Shown in pieces: positions 6,559 to 8,150 of a stretch of DNA of 8,150 nt. The translations under genes were made by a program, and so were the position numbers. The stretch's first letter is position 1. The number at the start of each line of letters is the position of its first letter. The notes beneath the pieces were generated by a model, which was given only the letters and a program-made list of their open reading frames with translations, was not told the DNA's origin and did no database searches. Where the stretch lies: positions 1 to 8,150 of the forward strand of contig CACYDK010000132.1 of assembly GCA_902773155.1 (NCBI GenBank), written 5' to 3'. Source of the stretch: an uncultured Ruminococcus sp. GTDB lineage: Bacteria; Bacillota; Clostridia; Oscillospirales; Acutalibacteraceae.

Positions 6559-6586
6559 GCGTTTGGCTTATCTGTCCTGATTTTTT
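6549..6586 (+). terminator. Intrinsic terminator overlapping the glycosyltransferase stop codon
   Basis: A perfect 12-bp stem GGACAGATAAGC (6549-6560) pairs with GCTTATCTGTCC (6566-6577) around a GTTTG loop, followed after TGA by TTTTTT (6581-6586). The TAA stop (6556-6558) lies inside the left arm, so the last codons also encode half of the terminator. Confidence 0.92.
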
Positions 6587-6601
6587 ATTTGGTAGGAAAT
6601 T

Positions 6602-6630
6602 ACGACAAATAGTAAAATTAATACTATAAT
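6602..6630 (+). promoter_or_regulatory. Candidate promoter in the convergent intergenic gap
   Basis: A perfect TATAAT (6625-6630) lies 17 nt after ACGACA (6602-6607, four of six matches to TTGACA). Because the DNA is AT-rich, a chance match is quite possible. No open reading frame of credible quality follows, so if active it would drive a short non-coding transcript toward the hairpins downstream, antisense to the ilvB tail. Confidence 0.35.
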
Positions 6631-6632
6631 AT

Positions 6633-6647
6633 TTGTAATATTTACAA
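6633..6647. repeat. Operator-like palindrome
   Basis: TTGTAA-TAT-TTACAA is a perfect 6-bp inverted repeat with a 3-nt centre. It sits where transcription from the candidate promoter at 6602-6630 would begin. The form fits a dimeric repressor site, but its AT-richness makes chance plausible. Confidence 0.4.
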
Positions 6648-6693
6648 CCTTGATATATAGGTAGTTCCTACCAAAAAAATAATTTATATTCTC

Positions 6694-6724
6694 CGCACAG
6701 TTTTCTGCTGCGCAGAAACGTGCG
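6694..6724. repeat. GC-rich hairpin 1 of 3
   Basis: CGCAC (6694-6698) pairs with GTGCG (6720-6724), and TTTCTGC (6702-6708) pairs with GCAGAAA (6712-6718) across a TGC loop, with a small interior loop between the two helices. On the minus strand it is followed, about 15 nt on, by a run of seven T, so it might assist termination of ilvB transcription. Confidence 0.6.
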
Positions 6725-6733
6725 ATGAGTAGC

Positions 6734-6758
6734 GAAAGGCGCGCAAGGCGCGCCTTTC
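6734..6758. repeat. GC-rich hairpin 2 of 3
   Basis: GAAAGGCGCGC (6734-6744) pairs perfectly with GCGCGCCTTTC (6748-6758) across a 3-nt loop: an 11-bp stem, very stable in either transcript. No strong T tract follows on either strand. Confidence 0.65.
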
Positions 6759-6764
6759 TTGGGC

Positions 6765-6797
6765 AACGCCGCGCGTTGAAGCGCGGCGTTTAATTTT
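6765..6797. terminator. GC-rich hairpin 3 of 3, probable 3'-end structure of ilvB
   Basis: AACGCCGCGC (6765-6774) pairs perfectly with GCGCGGCGTT (6781-6790) around a 6-nt loop. It lies five nt beyond the ilvB stop on the minus strand, where it would form the 3' end hairpin, but no T tract follows on that strand. On the plus strand it is followed by TTTAATTTTATT, a weak T-rich tail, so it may instead, or also, stop transcription running rightwards into ilvB. Confidence 0.6.
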
Positions 6798-8150
6798 ATT
6801 CCATTTCGGTTACGATTTCGTTTACTGTTTTTCCCGGCGGGATCATCGGGAGAACATTTGCGTCCGGACTGATGCGACAGTCGATAACAACCGGGCCGTT
6901 AAGCTCGCCGGCCTGCTCGAGAACGGGACGGATATCCTCGGGCTTCTCAATGGTCATTCCGGCTATGCCGAACGCCTGAGCAAGCTTTACGAAGTCCGTA
7001 GCGCGCTTCGGGTCGGTCTGCGAAAAGCGCCGGCCGTAGAAGAGCTTCTGCCACTGTCTTACCATTCCGAGCACCTGATTGTTCATTATCAGCACAACGA
7101 CCGGAAGGTTGTAGGATTTGAGCGTAACGAGCTCGTTTAGGTTCATATGGAAGCTTCCGTCGCCGGTCACGAGGTAGACCTTTTTTCTCGGAAAACCGCA
7201 CTGCGCGCCGATCGCGGCTCCCATACCGAAGCCCATCGTGCCCATTCCGCCGGAGGTCAGGAAGGTTCGGGGCTCTTCGAATTTCGTGTACTGAGCAACC
7301 CACATCTGGTGCTGGCCGACGTCTGTAGCGACGATATCGCCGGGACCCTTGATCTCGTTGAGCGCCTCGAGCACATCCTGGGGAGCTGCATAGCCCTCGT
7401 GGTGATCCTTAGGCGCTTTTTTCTCGTTCTTCCAGATCTCGAGCTGAACAAGCCACTGGGTGTGGTTCTGACTCTCGACATGGTTGTTGAGAATATCGAG
7501 AACATCCGCTATATCGCCCACGATGTGGTTGTCGGTAACGACGTTCTTATCTATTTCGTTTTCATCTATGTCTATGTGAATGATCTTTGCCTGCTCGCCG
7601 AATTTCTTGGGGTTTCCGGCAACGCGGTCGGAGAAACGCGCTCCGCACGCGATAATAAGGTCGCACTTATCGGTCGCCATTCCTGTCTCATAGCCGCCGT
7701 GCATACCGATATTGCCCATATTGAGCCTGTGGCTTGAAGGCAGACACCCGAGTCCCATAAGAGAACAGCATACCGGGGCGTCGATCTTCTCGGCGAACTC
7801 GCGGAGCTTGTCGGAGGCGTTCGCGCTTATAACGCCGCCGCCTGCGTAAATCATCGGATATTTGGCGTTATTGATGAGCTCTACCGCCTTAGCGATACTC
7901 TCGGCGTCGCCGACCTCGGCGCGGAGCTTCTCGGGCGGCTTAAGATAACGGAACTCTGTAAGCTGAGCCGTGATATCCTTGGGCACGTCTATGAGCACGG
8001 GACCCTTTCGGCCGTCGGTAGCCAGCGCAAAGGCTGTCCTTATTGCCGGAGCGAGCTCCTCGATACGCTTAACAAGGTAGCTTCCCTTTGTAATAGGCTT
8101 AACTATATTAACTATGTCGACCTCCTGAAAGCTGTCGCGTCCGAGTAAAT
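6796..8150 (-). CDS. ilvB: Acetolactate synthase large subunit, partial (5' end outside window)
   Basis: TPP-, Mg- and FAD-dependent enzyme for the first common step of valine, leucine and isoleucine synthesis: two pyruvates give 2-acetolactate, or pyruvate plus 2-oxobutyrate gives acetohydroxybutyrate. The minus-strand frame is open to the window edge, giving about 450 residues. Reading begins LLGRDSFQEVDIV (from 8148), the usual IlvB region after the pyrimidine domain, so roughly the first 110 residues are missing, including the catalytic Glu. Visible are GPVLIDVPKDI (near 8004-7972), GMHGGYETG, SGGMGTMGFGMGAAIG, the TPP/Mg motif GDGSFHMNLNEL (7164-7129) with NNQVLGMVRQW (7083-7051), and the C-terminal VLPMIPPGKT. 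The apparent GTG start at 7998 is internal; the protein clearly continues upstream. No ilvN small subunit follows; the gene ends at a cluster of hairpins and faces the glycosyltransferase tail to tail. Confidence 0.95.
   Translation of the reverse strand, partial: LLGRDSFQEVDIVNIVKPITKGSYLVKRIEELAPAIRTAFALATDGRKGPVLIDVPKDITAQLTEFRYLKPPEKLRAEVGDAESIAKAVELINNAKYPMIYAGGGVISANASDKLREFAEKIDAPVCCSLMGLGCLPSSHRLNMGNIGMHGGYETGMATDKCDLIIACGARFSDRVAGNPKKFGEQAKIIHIDIDENEIDKNVVTDNHIVGDIADVLDILNNHVESQNHTQWLVQLEIWKNEKKAPKDHHEGYAAPQDVLEALNEIKGPGDIVATDVGQHQMWVAQYTKFEEPRTFLTSGGMGTMGFGMGAAIGAQCGFPRKKVYLVTGDGSFHMNLNELVTLKSYNLPVVVLIMNNQVLGMVRQWQKLFYGRRFSQTDPKRATDFVKLAQAFGIAGMTIEKPEDIRPVLEQAGELNGPVVIDCRISPDANVLPMIPPGKTVNEIVTEME

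Larger units (their letters stand above)
6588..6675. repeat. AT-rich segment bounded by an 11-bp inverted repeat
   Basis: TTTGGTAGGAA (6588-6598) and its exact reverse complement TTCCTACCAAA (6665-6675) enclose 66 nt of very AT-rich DNA. A second partial copy, GGTAG (6660-6664), lies just before the right arm and can form a small local hairpin with CTACC (6668-6672), which would exclude the long-range pairing. No coding frame is present inside. It could be a MITE-like remnant, a recombination or protein-binding site, or a switchable RNA structure; the sequence alone does not decide. Confidence 0.6.

Noticed and set aside
6725..6793. 22-codon Arg-rich open frame (ATG 6725 to TAA 6791)
   Set aside because: No ribosome binding site, and its composition is simply the translation of hairpins 2 and 3.
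7147..7737. 196-residue plus-strand open frame opposite ilvB
   Set aside because: Antisense to clear acetolactate synthase motifs and without recognisable features.
7996..7998. GTG as the real start of ilvB
   Set aside because: The same frame continues upstream to the window edge with well-conserved IlvB sequence (LLGRDSFQEVDIV and onwards), so the gene is cut by the window, not truncated.

Overview
The window looks like chromosomal DNA from an anaerobic, moderately GC-rich Firmicute of the Clostridia, most likely a gut or rumen Ruminococcaceae/Oscillospiraceae relative. This is an inference from strong AGGAGG-type ribosome binding sites, sigma-70-like promoters, a ferredoxin-dependent 2-oxoacid oxidoreductase, and the protein families present. 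No phage, plasmid, IS, CRISPR, tRNA or rRNA signal was seen.

Region 1 (1-4430, + strand) is one tightly packed operon. It holds the 3' end of a phenylacetate-CoA ligase-like gene, then iorA and iorB (indolepyruvate:ferredoxin oxidoreductase), a second complete paaK-type aryl-CoA ligase, and a small tandem-ACT protein. A strong hairpin/T-tract terminator closes it. Together these genes interconvert arylpyruvates, arylacetyl-CoAs and arylacetates. The pathway can run oxidatively (aromatic amino acid fermentation, yielding ATP and reduced ferredoxin) or reductively (salvage of environmental phenylacetate or indoleacetate into Phe, Tyr or Trp, as known physiologically for rumen bacteria). The ACT protein may sense the aromatic amino acid or a related ligand.

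Region 2 (4431-5530, + strand) is a separate transcription unit with a near-consensus promoter and the overlapping pair azlC-azlD, a branched-chain amino acid exporter family.

Region 3 (5531-6590, + strand) has a consensus-like promoter, a GT2 polyprenyl-phosphate glycosyltransferase (GtrB/DPM1-like) with two C-terminal membrane segments, and a perfect 12-bp terminator hairpin that contains the gene's own stop codon.

Region 4 (6591-6795) is a non-coding gap between convergent genes and the most structured stretch here. Its AT-rich half is bracketed by an 11-bp inverted repeat and holds a candidate promoter and an operator-like palindrome. Its GC-rich half holds three strong hairpins in a row.

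Region 5 (6796-8150, - strand) is the C-terminal three quarters of an acetolactate synthase large subunit (ilvB), with its 5' end beyond the window. No ilvN follows it. Branched-chain synthesis (ilvB) and possible export (azlCD) lie a few kb apart but in different transcription units.
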